Below are positions 44,301 to 53,752 of a stretch of DNA of 64,000 bases, in pieces. This DNA is from Liolophura sinensis (lineage: Eukaryota > Mollusca > Polyplacophora > Chitonida > Chitonidae). The position numbers were made by a program, and so were the translations under genes. Location of the stretch: the NCBI RefSeq assembly GCF_032854445.1, contig NC_088305.1:315001-379000 (forward strand), written 5' to 3'. The first letter of the stretch is position 1, and every line of letters starts with the position of its first letter. Below the pieces are notes generated by a model that was given only the letters and a program-made list of their open reading frames with translations, had not been told where the DNA came from and made no database searches.

Positions 44301-46700
44301 TTAAGTGAGCTTGAGTATCATACTAGCAGGTCAAAAAACACATGTTCATTATATTATAGGAATGATACGTCCAATTATTTGAATGTAATCGTGTGGTCCT
44401 TCCCAAATTGAAGGCCTTTGGTTTTAAAAATGTATTTCGAAAATATAAAGTCACAACTGGCTCTAATTTTCACTTAATGAACGAATTTTCCCATTTTCCT
44501 TGAAAAAAAAAAGAAACATTTATGTTTCGTGCGAAAAACAACTGGTGTATTCTGGAAACTTTAAAAGTGCAGAAAAACATGTTGAAAACAAAATTTTGAA
44601 AAGACTGACAGTTCTCACAAAATTCTGAAAATAATGAATTTTAAACGGTAAAAAAAATGTACTCAGTGCCGCTGTAAAATAATGCTGTCTTCAACATTAG
44701 ATCTCCAATTTGTTACAGGGATAAAATTTGCCTACAAACTCTGCTCAACGGATGCGTTCAAGCAACACGGGACTCGAGCCACGAATCGGCTGCTACCCAG
44801 ATCCTCTGACAATCATACCGTTCTCTGACGCATACTGGGAAAGCCTAGCACGCCACAACACGATGACGCTGTACCACCCAACAGGCACGTGCAAGATGGG
44901 TCACGCGGCGGACACCACCGCTGTTGTAGACCCCAAACTGCGGTAGGTATTTGATGTCATGATAGGTAATCTTGACAATAATGATGTATGTTTTCAATGT
45001 TTATGTTTGTTTTTGTTTTTTTTTCTCTTTCTCTCTCTCTTTTTTTTTTTTTTGCTCACCATTCCTGACAAAAAAGGCGGAAAACATAACTGGATTTATA
45101 TAACTAATAATATGGAGACAGGGCTCCCTTTTTATCTGACTTGACTTTGTGTTTTTTATTTATTGTCATCGTCGTGAGTGACGTGAAATTTTTTTAGTGT
45201 GAAGAAATTTGTTTGTTTAAACATGATTATAACGCAATTCTCAAGAATTGTTTACATACATTTGGGGTGAGTTTCATAGATGGAAGAATCGAATTCAACG
45301 AATAAACCATCAACATTTGTGAAGAGGATATTAACACAATGAAGAGGATATTAACAAGGAAGTGTTTAATAACTTTATACAATAGCCTCATTATATCTAC
45401 AATATACTATGGCGACATATTATATGATAACTGTAGTATTGCGCTTTCCCAAAAAGTGGAAAATGTTCAACGGCGCGCGGCTTTAGCTTTGTACAAATGG
45501 AATGCGTCGTACATCAGATAAAGTTCTGCTGAGTGAACATAATTGGACACCACTATATGTTCGGCGTAGACAACATAGGATTCTGCTGTTTTTTAAAATT
45601 GTAAATGGACTTTCCCCGCCTTACTACAGTCCTTATTATCAAGACGATCAACAGAGTATAATACATATAACTTAAGGTATAATGTAAAATCTACGTATAT
45701 TTAGATGCCGTCTCAGTATCTATAAATCTTCGTTCTTCCAGAAAACAATTAAGGACTGGAATAATTTACCTAAACATATTCGCTATTCTTCAATGAAAGA
45801 ACTTCAAAAATTTCTATTTCCATCAATTATTACTAAGTCTAGTGATTTAATATCGTTATATAATGACTTTAGCAACTTTTCATCTGGCCAGCACTGCAGA
45901 ATGAGAATGGGAATCAGCGCTCTTCGGGCAGGCTTTTTAAGTATGATATTATCGAAGATACTACTTGCCATTACTGTAATGATACATGTGAAGATACCTT
46001 TCATTATTTTTTTGTATTTGCTTTTTCAATGTGTGCATAAATTTATCAATGATAAAGAAAGGTTTAATGACCATGGTAATGGTAATAACGATGTTAACAT
46101 TGTAAATAATAATTAATTTATTTCAGCTTATATCTGAAATATGTATTCTCATATTTATATGTATGTACTTCGTTAATTATTATGTTGTTGTTGCTTTGAG
46201 AAGATCTCAGTAGTAGCCATTAGGCCGTGAGAAATCCTCGTTAAATAAATAAAGAATGAAATTTGGCAAGTTGCTGACCAACTTTCCCACCTGTGACGTT
46301 CAGACATGGTCTTCAATGAACGGAAAACTTTGCAAAGGGCCACATGAGTCTTTTAGGCCGATTATTTTCACCAAATTACCTCGAACTGTGAGAGCGGGAA
46401 TATGCACCAATTTCCGTACGTGGCTCTAAATCAGTAGATTTGTTAGGTACCGGCTTTCTTCCGGCCATAAAATTCTTGAGTAAGACGTTAAACATGAATC
46501 AGATAGATAAATTAATTGTTACATGTAAACCCATTCTGTCTTTTCACAGGGTTCGAGGGCTGAGGAACCTCCGGGTTGTTGATGCTTCCATCATGCCGGA
46601 AATCGTAACCGGAAACACCAACGCTCCCGTCATCATGATTGCGGAGAAGGCTTCCGATATCATCAAAGCCGACTGGATAAAGTCAGGCGCAAAACTTTAG
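29311..46700 (+). CDS. GMC-family FAD-dependent oxidoreductase (choline/glucose dehydrogenase-like), 11 exons
   Basis: Flavoenzyme of the glucose-methanol-choline family; substrate not predictable here. Exons: 29311-29371, 34267-34475, 36102-36291, 39172-39300, 39950-40071, 40639-40806, 42131-42284, 42769-42931, 43882-44060, 44719-44942, 46550-46700. The protein is about 582 residues, the usual family size. Landmarks in order: Rossmann FAD loop [31 protein letters not shown]; signature 1 [18 protein letters not shown]; signature 2 [26 protein letters not shown]; the catalytic-His segment [10 protein letters not shown]; and the C-terminal [20 protein letters not shown]. Exon 8 is one base short, and exons 9 and 10 each one base long, all in homopolymers. 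No signal peptide or presequence is seen before YDFVIVG. Intron 4 has a GC donor, and exon 4 is preceded by an array of about 43 copies of its own acceptor. Confidence 0.92.
29748..32890. mobile_element. 3.1-kb non-autonomous DNA element with AAAGGTTCTT-rich subterminal repeats
   Basis: Both ends carry many inverted copies of ggttcttcaaagaacc-type motifs (29768-29880 and 32640-32870). The terminal sequences are related: left cacgcttaaaaaaagggtg, right end reverse-complemented cactgagaaaaaaatggtg. A TA flanks each side (29746-29747, 32891-32892). The flanks are contiguous in a paralogous repeat at 19520-19760, fixing the insertion boundaries. No transposase ORF was recognised. It lies in GMC intron 1. 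Confidence 0.7.
32891..33110. repeat. Dispersed repeat, right flank of the inserted element
   Basis: cgttgcaattaacatgactg, gaggtaaattgagaagagac, ccggttacgtgtgaccattt, gccagccatcac; homologous to 19546-19760. Confidence 0.7.
33560..33760. repeat. 39-bp minisatellite, about 5 units
   Basis: Units like aagatttgtgagctaaatcc + aggtgaggagagaagtaag, in GMC intron 1. No relation to exon 2 seen. Confidence 0.8.
34267..34475 (+). CDS. GMC exon 2
   Basis: Encodes (V)[36 protein letters not shown] and NWNYKTVPQ up to GLKNH. Acceptor catttcag|TGGGCG, donor CCAC|GTAAAT. 209 nt; with exon 1 it makes exactly 90 codons. Confidence 0.93.
34735..35185. repeat. 36-bp minisatellite, about 12 units
   Basis: Units such as ctagctacagaacaaagtca + catacatgtacacgca in GMC intron 2. 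The 12-codon period keeps a spurious frame ([12 protein letters not shown]) open. Confidence 0.9.
35640..35790 (-). repeat. SINE-like fragment, second family
   Basis: ggtagaggaaacccggagtg, cccaggaaaaaccatcgacc, attcctgacacgttcccac; related to 2462-2640 and 36465-36680. GMC intron 2. Confidence 0.55.
36102..36291 (+). CDS. GMC exon 3 (signature 1)
   Basis: Encodes [51 protein letters not shown]. Acceptor tcgttcacag|CAAAGT, donor TCAG|GTCAGT, phase 1. Confidence 0.95.
36465..36680 (-). repeat. SINE-like fragment, second family
   Basis: Body with tatgggtggtaaataccgga, gtctgaggtaaacccccg, agataggcacaacatactgg, tggagggcaagtggtct. Preceded by tttatttattt as in the common family. GMC intron 3. Confidence 0.6.
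36896..37055. repeat. Degenerate 33-bp repeats leading into the exon 4 array
   Basis: Four to five units beginning with variants of cagttgacttccc, several followed by a pyrimidine-rich stretch and CAGG. The last ends in tgatttgccgcag, the acceptor-like start of the first 50-bp unit. This suggests a nested older repeat around the same splice site. Confidence 0.6.
37056..39171. repeat. 50-bp minisatellite (about 43 units) made of the GMC exon 4 acceptor and exon start
   Basis: Unit: gctatcacggcagtactggc, cctatggttacatctcatgt, ctttccgcag; some units are 46 bp (catgtctccgcag). Each unit carries a complete pyrimidine-rich acceptor followed by the first 34 bases of exon 4 (codons for YHGSTGPMV). 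The true exon is the last copy, at 39172. The 50-bp period leaves all three frames open for long stretches (up to about 290 codons), but none joins the real exon frame: a TGA at 39156-39158 blocks it. Confidence 0.95.
39172..39300 (+). CDS. GMC exon 4, terminal copy of an exon-edge array
   Basis: Encodes (G)[40 protein letters not shown] and QI, matching the family's YHGTxGPL...AGxELGY. The acceptor tctttccgcag and the first 34 bases are repeated about 43 times upstream. The donor is ATAG|GCAAGA, a GC-AG intron. Phases at both ends fit exons 3 and 5. Confidence 0.9.
39395..39580. repeat. 19-bp minisatellite, about 9 units
   Basis: Units aaagcttgcattaagttag with point variants, in GMC intron 4 just after exon 4. 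Confidence 0.9.
39950..40071 (+). CDS. GMC exon 5
   Basis: Encodes (G)[40 protein letters not shown]. Acceptor gtgttatcag|GCTTTA, donor GAAG|GTACGC, 122 nt, phase 0 out. Confidence 0.92.
40260..40408. repeat. Small inverted-repeat element
   Basis: ctagaatgtattctg (from about 40269) and its exact inverse cagaatacattctag (ending about 40408) bracket about 110 bases rich in tattctgtta. It may be a small MITE or a hairpin; no clear target duplication. GMC intron 5. Confidence 0.45.
40639..40806 (+). CDS. GMC exon 6 (signature 2)
   Basis: Encodes [18 protein letters not shown] and [31 protein letters not shown]; exactly 56 codons. Acceptor ctcttttttcag|ATTGTT, donor ACAG|GTAATC. Confidence 0.95.
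40807..42130 (+). other. GMC intron 6
   Basis: 1.3-kb intron. No repeat array, SINE or second gene recognised. Confidence 0.6.
42131..42284 (+). CDS. GMC exon 7
   Basis: Encodes [40 protein letters not shown] and [11 protein letters not shown]. Acceptor attcaaatag|ATCCCG, donor AAAG|GTGTGT, phase 1 out. Confidence 0.93.
42769..42931 (+). CDS. GMC exon 8, one-base deletion
   Basis: Starts in frame ([16 protein letters not shown]) after acceptor cttatgtag. The conserved continuation [18 protein letters not shown], up to FNMKDE, is in another frame. The shift falls at the A run 42813-42815 and is consistent with one missing A. Uncorrected, translation ends in a TGA near the exon end. Donor GATGAG|GTAACA. 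Confidence 0.82.
43060..43138 (+). repeat. SINE 3' fragment (common family)
   Basis: cggtgtcgtataagtgaaat, attcttgagtactgcgtaaa, acaccagacaaataaataaa. Only the 3' end of the element. GMC intron 8. Confidence 0.8.
43882..44060 (+). CDS. GMC exon 9, one-base insertion
   Basis: Encodes [28 protein letters not shown], then [31 protein letters not shown]. The change of frame falls at the G run 43962-43965, consistent with one extra G. The exon starts in phase 0 after cacaatttgaag and ends GGAAG|GTAGGA. Confidence 0.82.
44719..44942 (+). CDS. GMC exon 10, one-base insertion, catalytic His segment
   Basis: Encodes (G)[17 protein letters not shown] and, in another frame, [56 protein letters not shown]. 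The shift is at the G run 44769-44771, consistent with one extra G. Acceptor ttgttacag, donor CTGCG|GTAGGT. Confidence 0.85.
45310..46256 (+). mobile_element. 5'-truncated LINE (C-terminal reverse-transcriptase region)
   Basis: Frame-broken peptides typical of the end of CR1/Jockey-like ORF2: [87 protein letters not shown] and [16 protein letters not shown]. No catalytic FADD box remains. It ends with a taaataaataaagaatgaaa tail, as expected of a retroposed copy in the gene's orientation. GMC intron 10. Confidence 0.8.
46450..46515 (+). repeat. SINE 3' fragment (common family)
   Basis: tcttccggccataaaattct, tgagtaagacgttaaacat, gaatcagatagataaattaa. About 35 bases before the GMC exon 11 acceptor. 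Confidence 0.65.
46550..46700 (+). CDS. GMC exon 11 (C-terminus)
   Basis: Encodes (R)[40 protein letters not shown] and DWIKSGAKL, then TAG at 46698. It contains the conserved GNTNAP active-site segment. Acceptor cttttcacag|GGTTCG. Confidence 0.95.
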
Positions 46701-46875
46701 CTCATGCGCATTAAGATGCAATCAGAAAGCAGTATTCATCAGCGGCGTATGTGCGTTCGCCTAAGTCAAACACGTGAAATGTAATGATATATATGATGTG
46801 TAAAGCCTGATTAGGCAGATCTGTAGCAAATACAAGTCGTTATCTGAGGACAAATGTGATTCTATTTTACTCTCT

Positions 46876-46881
46876 AATAAA
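46876..46881 (+). terminator. Poly(A) signal of the GMC gene
   Basis: AATAAA 176 bases after the stop codon, followed by sequence of ordinary composition. It is the first canonical signal downstream of the GMC stop that I found. Confidence 0.6.
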
Positions 46882-47439
46882 GTTTACATCAAAGGAAAGG
46901 CCACCTAAAAAACTTTGCCTTCTTTTTTAAACGGATATTTCCAAGCTAGTTGTGATCTTTTACAATATCTGTTGCGGGCAAAGACTTTAGTGTGATTTCA
47001 AGTGACGTTTTCATGTCATTGGGTCTCTTTGGCACGGTCTTGAATCTTTATTTCAAGTATGTATATACATGCCGTGCGTGTTCTGACTGTAGTGTAACAA
47101 GCTACTGTGTACGTTCAAACAAAAACATTTTTATGACCTAACTTGGTTTCACATGAGAATTTATCACCGCAACCAGCAGCCATTGAATCCAACATTTTAA
47201 ATGTTTATAACTCACTCAGAAAAATTATTAAGATTAAAACCTGCTTTTTTGTGGAGAGTTTTTGGACCTTCCTTCTGATGTGGCTTTCATTTTTATTTAT
47301 ACTATTATTTTACGTCTTGATGGTGTATATGTCACGAAGTTTCCATGTATACATATGCTTTCAAACGTTGTCTATCTCAGTGAACTACTGCTCAATTCAA
47401 TGTCTTAATGCATCCCATGCCATTAGTTAAAACCGGCCA

Positions 47440-48425
47440 ATGGCCAAAGCAGGCAACAGATCAAATCAACCCATGCACTAACCAATGCAGTTCACTATCC
47501 AAAGCAGACGACAGGTCAAATTAGCCCAATGACCAAAGCAGTTTACAATCCAAAGCGGACAACTGGTCAAATTAGCCCACTAACCAAAGCAGTTCACTAT
47601 CCAAAGCAGACAACAGGTGAAATTAGCCCAATGACCAAAGCAGTTTACAATCCAAAGCAGACGACAGGTCAAATTAGCCCACTAACCAAAGCAGTTCACT
47701 ATCCAAAGGAGACAACAGGTCAAATTAGCCCAATGACCAAAGCAGTTTACAATCCAAAGTAGACAACAGGTCATATTAGCCCACTAACCAAAGCAGTTTA
47801 CAATCCAAAGCAGACAACAGGTGAAATTAGCCCACTAACCAAAGCAGTTCACTATCCCAAGCAGACAACAGGTCAAATTAGCCCAATGACCAAAGCAGTT
47901 TACAATCCAAAGCAGACAACAGGTCATATTAGCCCACTAACCAAAGCAGCCCACTGGTCAAAGCAGACAACAGGTCATATTAGCCCACTAACCAAAGCAG
48001 CCCACTGGCCAAAGCAGACAACAGGTCATATTAGCCCACTAACCAAAGCAGCCCACTGGCCAAAGCAGACAACAGGTCATATTAGCCCACTAACTAAAGC
48101 AGCCCACTGGCCAAAGCAGACAACAGGTCGTTTTAGCCCACTAACCAAAGTAGCCCACTGGCCAAAGCAGACAACAGGTCATATTAGCCCACTAACCAAA
48201 GCAGCCCACTGTCCAAAGCAGACAACAGGTCATATTAGCCCACTAACCAAAGCAGCCCACTGCCCAAAGCAACTCGTCAGCCAAAGCAACCAAGAGGTCC
48301 AATCAGCTCACGAACCAAGGCAGTCAAAGCAGGCCACTGACCAAAACAGCCCACTGGCCAAAGCAGGCCACTGACCAAAACAGCCCACTGGCCAAAGCAG
48401 GCCACTGGCTAAAACAGGCCACTGG
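47440..48425. repeat. 51-bp minisatellite, about 19 units
   Basis: Units such as ccaaagcagacaacaggtca, tattagcccactaaccaaag, cagcccactgg, with an alternate version ending cagtttacaat. The 17-codon period keeps a spurious frame (TKAAHWPKQTTGHISPL) open for over 160 codons. It lies between the GMC gene and the next gene and shows no match to GMC exon 11. Confidence 0.92.
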
Positions 48426-48433
48426 CCAAAAGG

Positions 48434-48600
48434 TTTATTTATTTATTTATTTATTTGATTGATGTTTTACGTCCTACTCAAGAATATTTCACTTATACGA
48501 CGACGGCCAGCATTATGGTGGGAGGAGACCGGGCAGAGCCCGAGGGAAACCCACGACCATCCGCAGGTTGCTGGCTGACCTTCCCACGGGCGGCCGGAGG
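48434..48600 (-). repeat. SINE fragment (common family), well conserved
   Basis: (ttta)n tail, then gattgatgttttacgtccta, cttatacgacgacggccagc, attatggtgggaggagaccg, ccatccgcaggttgctggct. Close to what appears to be the family consensus; truncated before the head. Confidence 0.9.
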
Positions 48601-49154
48601 CCCCCACTGGCCAAAAGAGGGCCAAAAGTTGTCAAACTGACGAGATAAAAGCGGCCATATCTGCAAAACTCCTGCTAAATTAGAAAAATAAATGATGTAG
48701 TCGGATTGTCAAGATTCTGTTGAAAATATACAAATCAAGTCCTTGCATATCCGATGAATGAAAAAGCTATGATTCAGTTTAATTATATTCTGGACGTTTA
48801 TTCTGTCGCAGAGATGTGTGTAGCCTTTATACGTCCGTACACCGTCGGCTAACTTGTCAACTACACTGGTGTAGTTTTGTCCGTGGGGTGGCATTTCTTC
48901 TGAAACCGGACGAAAGCGTAAGGAGATGCATAAAATATAGTCCATGCAGTACCTGGACCCTTGTTACCTCCCCTGTTCTTGTGTCATGTATAGTATAGAT
49001 ACTCATACTTTATACCGTACATATTTGTTAGTACTGAAATTAACGCCAAAGTAAGTTCTACATTTAACTTGCAAGACCAATGCACATCATGAATACTTTA
49101 TTCGTGTTGTTCGCATATATGTACATAAAGGCTGTTGAGATTTCTTTTTGTTCT

Positions 49155-49215
49155 GTACACATTGGCGAAAACTTCTGTACACATTGGCGGAAACTTCTGT
49201 ACACATTGGCGGAGA
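49155..49215. repeat. 21-bp triplet repeat
   Basis: Three copies of ctgtacacattggcggaaact in the region upstream of the next gene. Confidence 0.85.
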
Positions 49216-49799
49216 CTTGAATGATATTTTTATTTCGCTGATCTTACACATATTCCTACAAATATTCCTGTGTACTGCGGCTCATGTACCTAGCACACAC
49301 ACGGGAAGGGCAGGCCTGTGTACAACGTAAATACATCATAGAGACCACAGAAATGCGATGACGTAACGGTATCCGCTTCAAGACCTCTGTATTTACCACC
49401 GTTTGTAAAACGTAGCTGTTGTGACGTTGCCTAGCGCCAACGGCTTGAGTAAAGGGCAGTCATATCACAGTAAACTTTCGCCGGTAAATAGTTGTAGCTG
49501 TATGTGTAACGGAAGTCTTAGAAATGTGTGCTAATTTTCAAAAGAAAAGAAACATAAAAACAAACAAATGATGTTTTGATGAATGGGGAACTTGTGAAAT
49601 TCTTTCCCGTGTTTATCAAGACAGTCCAAAGCTGTAAAGCCATTTGTTCTTTCCTTTATTATGTCACAATTATTGGTGTATGTGTGCACATAAAACACGT
49701 GTGAAGTACACACGCACTGCAACGTCACAGAAGAAAACGATGTGTTCTACTGTCGTTTGGTGTCTAGGAATAATACAACACACAAGAAGGGCGCGTCAG

Positions 49800-49821
49800 T
49801 GACGTCACAAACACGACGTCA
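49800..49821 (+). promoter_or_regulatory. Two CRE-like sites
   Basis: A full palindromic TGACGTCA at 49800-49807 and CGACGTCA at 49814-49821, about 70-90 bases upstream of the ATG at 49891. CREB/ATF binding is inferred from the motif alone. Confidence 0.5.
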
Positions 49822-49890
49822 CTACTTGTGTAGCTTGTTTATCAAGTGAAATTTCATGTTGCGTACAGAATATGTTTATCTGACAGCATC

Positions 49891-50685
49891 ATGGGTTGTA
49901 AATCGTCCAAAGTAGCGACAACTGCAGAGGAAATTGTTACAAAGGGACGGGAAATCAGATTTGCCACAAAGTGGTTGAACAAAAAGTTCAAAGGACAAAA
50001 ACATAGTGATACCAGGAAGGACATGGTTCTGTTTGCAAGAACCCTGAGCGCCATGGGCGGAGACGAAACACCATTGTACTTCAGGACAGAAGACTCTCTG
50101 CTGGAAGTACAGAGCATTTCATCTTCTGAATGCCTGTCTAATGTACAAGTGGACAATTCTATCCCGGTAAACACACCCAGTACTCCTAGAAAAAGGCTTA
50201 AAACTTCGAGTCCCGAAGGGAGCAAAAGCACAGAAGGTGACTTATCCACGAATGACCTTGATGACGACGTAAGTCTGACTGATCATTGGTCCTCAATCGG
50301 TAGCCCGGTTCCTCTCACCAGAGCTCGTTCAACAGTGACAACTGAGAAGATGACTAAACCAAAGACCCTTCACAATGCCTGGAGTCATGAGTCCATGCAG
50401 AAAACGTCTTCACGGCCAGCAAGAAACAACATGAAAGTTTTGGACGCAAAACCACAAACGTTATTCCCAGGATATTTGGAAGAACCTGACGACGACAGCC
50501 TCATTCCTAACAGTCGACATCGGCCCAAGGCAGCAAAGGGTTGCCGCCAAGCGCCAGATCTAAGTCAGGTCTACCAGGCAGAATTGTCCATCCCCGGCAC
50601 ACCCATGGAGGACCCTAAACGTCAGCTGGAGAAGCGCTGCCTGGAAGCCTGGATGGAGAGGTGCCTGGGAGACTGTCCGAAGTAG
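49891..50685 (+). CDS. Unrecognised 264-residue protein with myristoylation/palmitoylation start
   Basis: Single uninterrupted exon. The ATG at 49846 is in frame, but the one at 49891 is preferred because it gives MGCKSSKVATTAEEIV, a classic N-myristoylation signal (Gly2, Ser at 5-6) with Cys3 for palmitoylation, which predicts inner-leaflet membrane attachment. The N-terminal 80 residues look folded (EIRFATKWLNKKFKG, DMVLFARTLSAMGGD). The middle is a low-complexity Ser/Thr/Pro-rich region with possible proline-directed phosphosites (NTPSTPRKR, SSPEG). The C-terminus is a charged helix (KRQLEKRCLEAWMERCLG). CRE-like sites lie upstream, and AATAAA is at 51370. I know no family for it. Confidence refers to it being a real gene. 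Confidence 0.8.
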   Translation: MGCKSSKVATTAEEIVTKGREIRFATKWLNKKFKGQKHSDTRKDMVLFARTLSAMGGDETPLYFRTEDSLLEVQSISSSECLSNVQVDNSIPVNTPSTPRKRLKTSSPEGSKSTEGDLSTNDLDDDVSLTDHWSSIGSPVPLTRARSTVTTEKMTKPKTLHNAWSHESMQKTSSRPARNNMKVLDAKPQTLFPGYLEEPDDDSLIPNSRHRPKAAKGCRQAPDLSQVYQAELSIPGTPMEDPKRQLEKRCLEAWMERCLGDCPK

Positions 50686-51395
50686 ATAATCCGACAGGAT
50701 GGCCACGGGTGGCCGGGAAAACCAAGGGTGTTAGAATTGCTGGTGACTCTATTCTAATTATTGTCTATCTTTTTTCTTGCTTTCTTTTTTTTGAGGGGGG
50801 GGGGGGGGGGTGTCCAAGCTGGTTTAACCAAACCAACATAATCATGTTGAGTTGGCAGGAATTCCATTGATCTCTACTTGACTTTTCAATGTATTATACA
50901 AAGAGGAAGTTGGCCTGACTGACATTCCAAAATGCCTACTATATCCACATGGACAACACAAGGGAAGTAACAAAGATTTCCGCGGAGCACAGTGAGAATG
51001 ACTCACACGAAGCAGACTGTTGCAGCGGAGAAGAACAAAAGTTTGGTTATTGCTTTACTACATAATTGTAGGATACAGTCTGGTAACAGTTGATCACGGA
51101 CAACTCATGTCTCGGCTCGAGTGGCGTTGTTTTGTGTTTGCACGTGCATATTGTGTTCTGAGATATCCGCAATATACGCTATATGTAGACGTATAAGGAT
51201 GGTAGAGCGCTAATACGAGAACATTGCCAACTTTAAGTGTTGTGTCAGGAGATACATAAGCAGATGTTTGCAAATATGTTTCACAGCTATTGTTTTCGTA
51301 AGGCAGGTCAATGTTATTTTACCTGCTGCATGGCTTTATATGCATATTTTTATAATATTTTGTTAATGAAATAAATGTCATGTTTTGCAGAAAGC
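50686..51395 (+). other. Probable 3' UTR of the MGCKSS gene
   Basis: AT-rich non-coding sequence with a run of 16 G (50795-50810) preceded by a pyrimidine tract, and a canonical AATAAA at 51370-51375. Confidence 0.5.
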
Positions 51396-51529
51396 AAGAC
51401 TAAAGCTGCCTTCATTCATATATTTTAGTGTATGTACATACATCTTCTGACATACATGTTGGGTAGCAGTTGCAGATTGGTATGATAAATTCGCTGATCA
51501 TATCTGGTTGTGGTCGAGTTGTTAGCCAG

Positions 51530-51753
51530 GTATCTAGAGCAGCGCGGAGACTCTCACCAATGCTGTTGCGGTGAGTTCAAGTCAAACTTATACTGACTTC
51601 CTCTTCGGTCGTACGTGACGTGGGAAGGTCTGTCATTAACCTGCGGATGGGTCGTGGGTTTCCTCCACCCTGGTTTCCTTCAACCGTATTAAGTGAAATT
51701 TTTATGAACATAAAATGTGAGAACGGCGTAAAACATCCAAGTAAATAAATAAA
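51530..51753 (+). repeat. SINE, most of the element (common family)
   Basis: Head-derived part (gttagccaggtatctagagc, tctcaccaatgctgttgcgg, tgagttcaagtcaaact) followed by the body ctgcggatgggtcgtgggtt and the tail ggcgtaaaacatccaagtaa ataaataaataaa. Plus orientation. Confidence 0.85.
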
Positions 51754-51759
51754 TAAATT

Positions 51760-53030
51760 GACATACCTGCTTGGACTGAAAATTTGTGTGATTGGAATGC
51801 GTTTAAAATGTCATTGTGTCATTGTGAATAATTTATCTTTCGAAAAGCCAGGACGTGCTTTACCAGGACTTTCGAATACCAAACTTGGCGGACGTTGGTT
51901 CAATTCAAACCAATTCAATTCAAACCGTCAAACGGCTGGATTCCTTGGAAAGATGGCTTACCGATGCTGCATGGCTTTGACATATTTACATTTCGGATGA
52001 CCCAGGGAATCGGTGCGTACCAAATAGTTTGAGCTGGGGTTTTATAGTTTATGATGTTGGTCTCGTGGGTCTAGGTTACACCGACATAAATACGCCCAGC
52101 TATCTTTCGGCCAATCATGAGGCACATGAAGTTTGGTTTCTATTCATCCTGGGCTTTGGCAGGGAATTAGTGCATTGCCCAGATCCTACTAGCTGTTTGT
52201 ACGGACTTTAGTGACAATATGCGATCGAGGGCGTTCATAGTTACACTTTTAATACGCACATTTATGTTCGTGACTGAACACCATTTGTGTCATATTGGCA
52301 GGATGACTTAATTCACTAAGATCATGAGGGCACTCCGGGATTAAAGCCGCGATCCGAAAAAGCAAGGAAAATGCATACTCTAAAGGACATTTAGTCCTTC
52401 ACTTGCATAGTTTCGTATTTTGACTGATGAGTTTATAGATGTTTCCATCGAGTCCATGCACAGCTTACGGTTTGGGCTTGGAGCGGGCAGACACTATCAG
52501 AACAACCTTAGCCGATGGCAGCGTGCTGAGCGACAGAAACATCGAAAATCGAAAATCCCTGAACTCAATCACATATGCTACAAAAACTAGTGTGTCAATT
52601 AAAGATATTCCATCAAACGCCTTCATTTTTTAAAATGTTCAATAAGCACAGTTCTTATGAAAGTAAATATGGATGGAATGTCCAAAATATATGACACGTA
52701 CTGTGCATCATAAGTATGCATAATTCTGCGTATACCAGGAATGAGGTCATCACGTGGGACATTATACATGTATGAGGACTTGCCTTCAAAGAGCGACTAA
52801 GAACTTTACATGTTTTCATTACCAGGACAAGGATGGCTAATTCTGCCGCATAGAACATTCCTTGCATCTTTCCGTCATAACTGAAACTCGTACAAACTGA
52901 GTCTTTGCATGCATTTCTTACTTCATAGAGGCTCGGATTAATACATCAGTATATTAGTCCAAGATGTAGGCTACATTATGCACTTTCTCAGTTCTTTGGT
53001 GGTAAACGTTTCGGAAACTGGTCCTAACAT
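51760..53030. other. Non-coding stretch
   Basis: No gene or repeat array that I can support. Short ORFs lack motifs. Confidence 0.4.
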
Positions 53031-53034
53031 TATT

Positions 53035-53175
53035 GACCTACGCCCACCTACTCTCAACCCTACGCCCACCTACTCTCAATACCAGCCCCATCCACTCTCA
53101 ACACTACGCCCACCCACTCTCAATCCCAGCCACGTCCACTCTCAATCCCAGCCACACCCACTCTCAACCCCATTA
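53035..53175. repeat. Pyrimidine-rich short tandem repeat
   Basis: About 7 units of cccacctactctcaacccta or cccactctcaatcccagcca type, followed by a C-rich, G-poor stretch to about 53350. Confidence 0.75.
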
Positions 53176-53752
53176 ACACCCCATCAGCCCCATCCCCACA
53201 CTACCTCATTATCCGCCTTCACTATTGGTCCTCTCTATCCCCTTCGATTTCTCGTCAACCTGCCCGTCTCCGTTCTAGATCTCTTAACTCCCTAGCTCTC
53301 ATCAACGTCCCGTAAACACCCCTCTGCCACCTTCGATCTCACCCCCATATTCACATTCTGATCCATTTTCATCCCATACCCTATGTGATAATTTCATGTC
53401 ACGAAAAAATCAATGTGATTCAAAAACATAATTAAACCGCTCTAACGAGCTATCCACGGGATCATTACCTACGCGTGTACAGGCTGTACGCCTATACAGG
53501 CCTAGATACATACACCACAATCTGAATAAATTTTATTCGAATCAAGATCGAGATAAGTTGTGTCGATATAGTTTATGTATTCATTTATTTTACACTTACT
53601 AGTATGCTGAATATCTTACATCAGTTTCTTTAATATTTTTAGTTTATGGCCATTATCTGATCCGAACGTTGCCAAAAGTAAACAAATTTACGGTAGTGAC
53701 ATACATTGTGGCCAGCTGTATGCAGAGTGCCGCTTCCCAGGATTGTGACAGC

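Noticed and set aside
45310-46256. Functional reverse transcriptase gene
   Set aside because: Only the C-terminal part is present, with several frame breaks and no catalytic core; a dead LINE copy.
47529-48374. Open frames TKAAHWPKQTTGHISPL and TKAVYNPKQTTGQISPL
   Set aside because: A 51-bp (17-codon) repeat keeps any open frame open; no signal peptide, flanking exons or splice sites.
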